Origin: CAIWHR01 sp963734085
GTDB lineage: Bacteria > Pseudomonadota > Gammaproteobacteria > Burkholderiales > Casimicrobiaceae
Assembly: GCA_963734085.1 (NCBI GenBank)
Contig: CAVTFT010000019.1
Location: 297,880-361,879, forward strand
Reading direction: 5' to 3'
Length of the DNA: 64,000 nucleotides
Shown here: piece after piece, positions 63,566 through 64,000 of the stretch
Layout of the letters: each line of letters opens with the position of its first letter
Numbering within the stretch: position 1 is the first letter of the stretch
Translations under genes and position numbers: made by a program
Notes under the pieces: model-generated
Told to the model about the DNA's origin: nothing
The model's input: only the letters and a program-made list of their open reading frames with translations
Databases searched by the model: none

Positions 63566-64000
63566 ATGGCGTTTGTTCGCCACCCGAAGGATTTTTTCGC
63601 CGGATTGCTGTTCATCTCCTTCGGGATCGCCGCGATCGTCGTCGGGAGCACTACACGCTCGGCACCGCGGCGCGGATGGGTCCCGGATACTTTCCGCGCA
63701 TTCTCGGCATCCTCCTGATCGGCCTCGGATCCGCGCTGTCGCTGCGTGCGCTGCGGCTCAACGGACCGCCGTTGCCCGGATGGAAGTGGCGTCCGGTGGT
63801 GATCGTGCTTTGCAGCGTCGCGCTCTTCGGCATGATCGTCAACTACGCGGGGGTCGTCGCATCGACAATCTTTCTCATCGTGGCGTCGAGCGCCGCGAGC
63901 CACGAGTTCCGTTTCCGCGAATCGCTCGTCGCCGGTGTCGTCCTCGCCGCGCTCGCCGTCGGCGTCTTCGTGGTCGGACTCAAGCTGCAGCTTCCGATCT
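63566..64000 (+). CDS. TctB family transporter small subunit, frame-broken, partial
   Basis: The small membrane subunit of a tripartite tricarboxylate transporter. The first helix follows VRHPKDFFAGLLFISFGIAA; a one-base gap near 63645 then moves the frame to EHYTLGTAARMGPGYFPRIL, the conserved TctB block. Later helices are LLIGLGSALSL, VVIVLCSVALFGMIV and ESLVAGVVLAALAVGVFV. The window ends inside the usual C-terminal GLKLQLPI. The large TctA subunit would be expected just beyond 64000. Confidence 0.8.

Noticed and set aside
63981..64000. The window ends with CTTCCGATCT, identical to the end of a common Illumina adapter
   Set aside because: The bases continue the TctB reading frame as GLKLQLPI, a normal family ending, so the match is chance; the window edge is simply a cut.

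Overview
The window looks like chromosomal DNA from a GC-rich betaproteobacterium, most like Burkholderiales. The evidence is the gene order tRNA-Leu-tig-clpP-clpX-lon-hupB-tRNA-Val-tRNA-Asp, the blocks thrS-infC-rpmI-rplT-pheST-ihfA-merR-tRNA-Pro and gspG-N, a PhaM-type protein, hpnCDE, and mltG-tmk-holB-pilZ-tatD. I cannot name a genus. About ten genes, including pheS, are split by single-base frame changes that restore a textbook protein when one base is added or removed. I read most of these as assembly or sequencing errors, not decay.

Layout. 1-830: a protein tail and a transposase remnant. 1104-3741: an SLT-type lytic transglycosylase. 4072-11156 (minus strand): trigger factor and the Clp/Lon proteolysis genes with HU and three tRNAs. 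11342-14551: squalene synthesis (hpnCDE). 14618-18837: acyl-CoA ligase, GNAT acetyltransferase, smpB, then divergent ratA-rnfH and an NlpC/P60 hydrolase. 18871-23648 (minus): mltG-tmk-holB-pilZ-tatD-ankyrin. 23725-29219: type II secretion genes gspG to gspN. 29458-37918: an acyltransferase-like membrane protein, tRNA-Val, the translation operon (thrS to ihfA), a MerR regulator and tRNA-Pro.

38132-47362 is the accessory block of most interest. It holds a complete diffusible-signal-factor (DSF) system: an RpfG-like HD-GYP regulator, an RpfC-like hybrid sensor kinase and an RpfF-like signal synthase. Divergent from rpfF, across a 614-bp gap rich in inverted repeats, lie a fused E1-alpha/beta 2-oxoacid dehydrogenase and a short E2 acyltransferase. 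In Xanthomonas, branched-chain 2-oxoacid oxidation supplies the primers for branched DSF. My inference is that this is a self-contained make-sense-respond cassette with its own precursor enzymes.

47349-50667 returns to core genes: bpt, aat, a 3-methyladenine glycosylase, tRNA-Arg and a zinc-ribbon membrane protein. 50815-59129 holds an M61 peptidase, a YbhB-like protein, a glutathione S-transferase, phaM, a FAD oxidase, a PP0621-like protein and a PilS/PilR two-component pair. 59350-60857 is a pocket of small unknown genes. 60937-64000 has ampD, yciB, bolA, a parvulin-type foldase and the start of a TctB-type transporter subunit that runs off the window.
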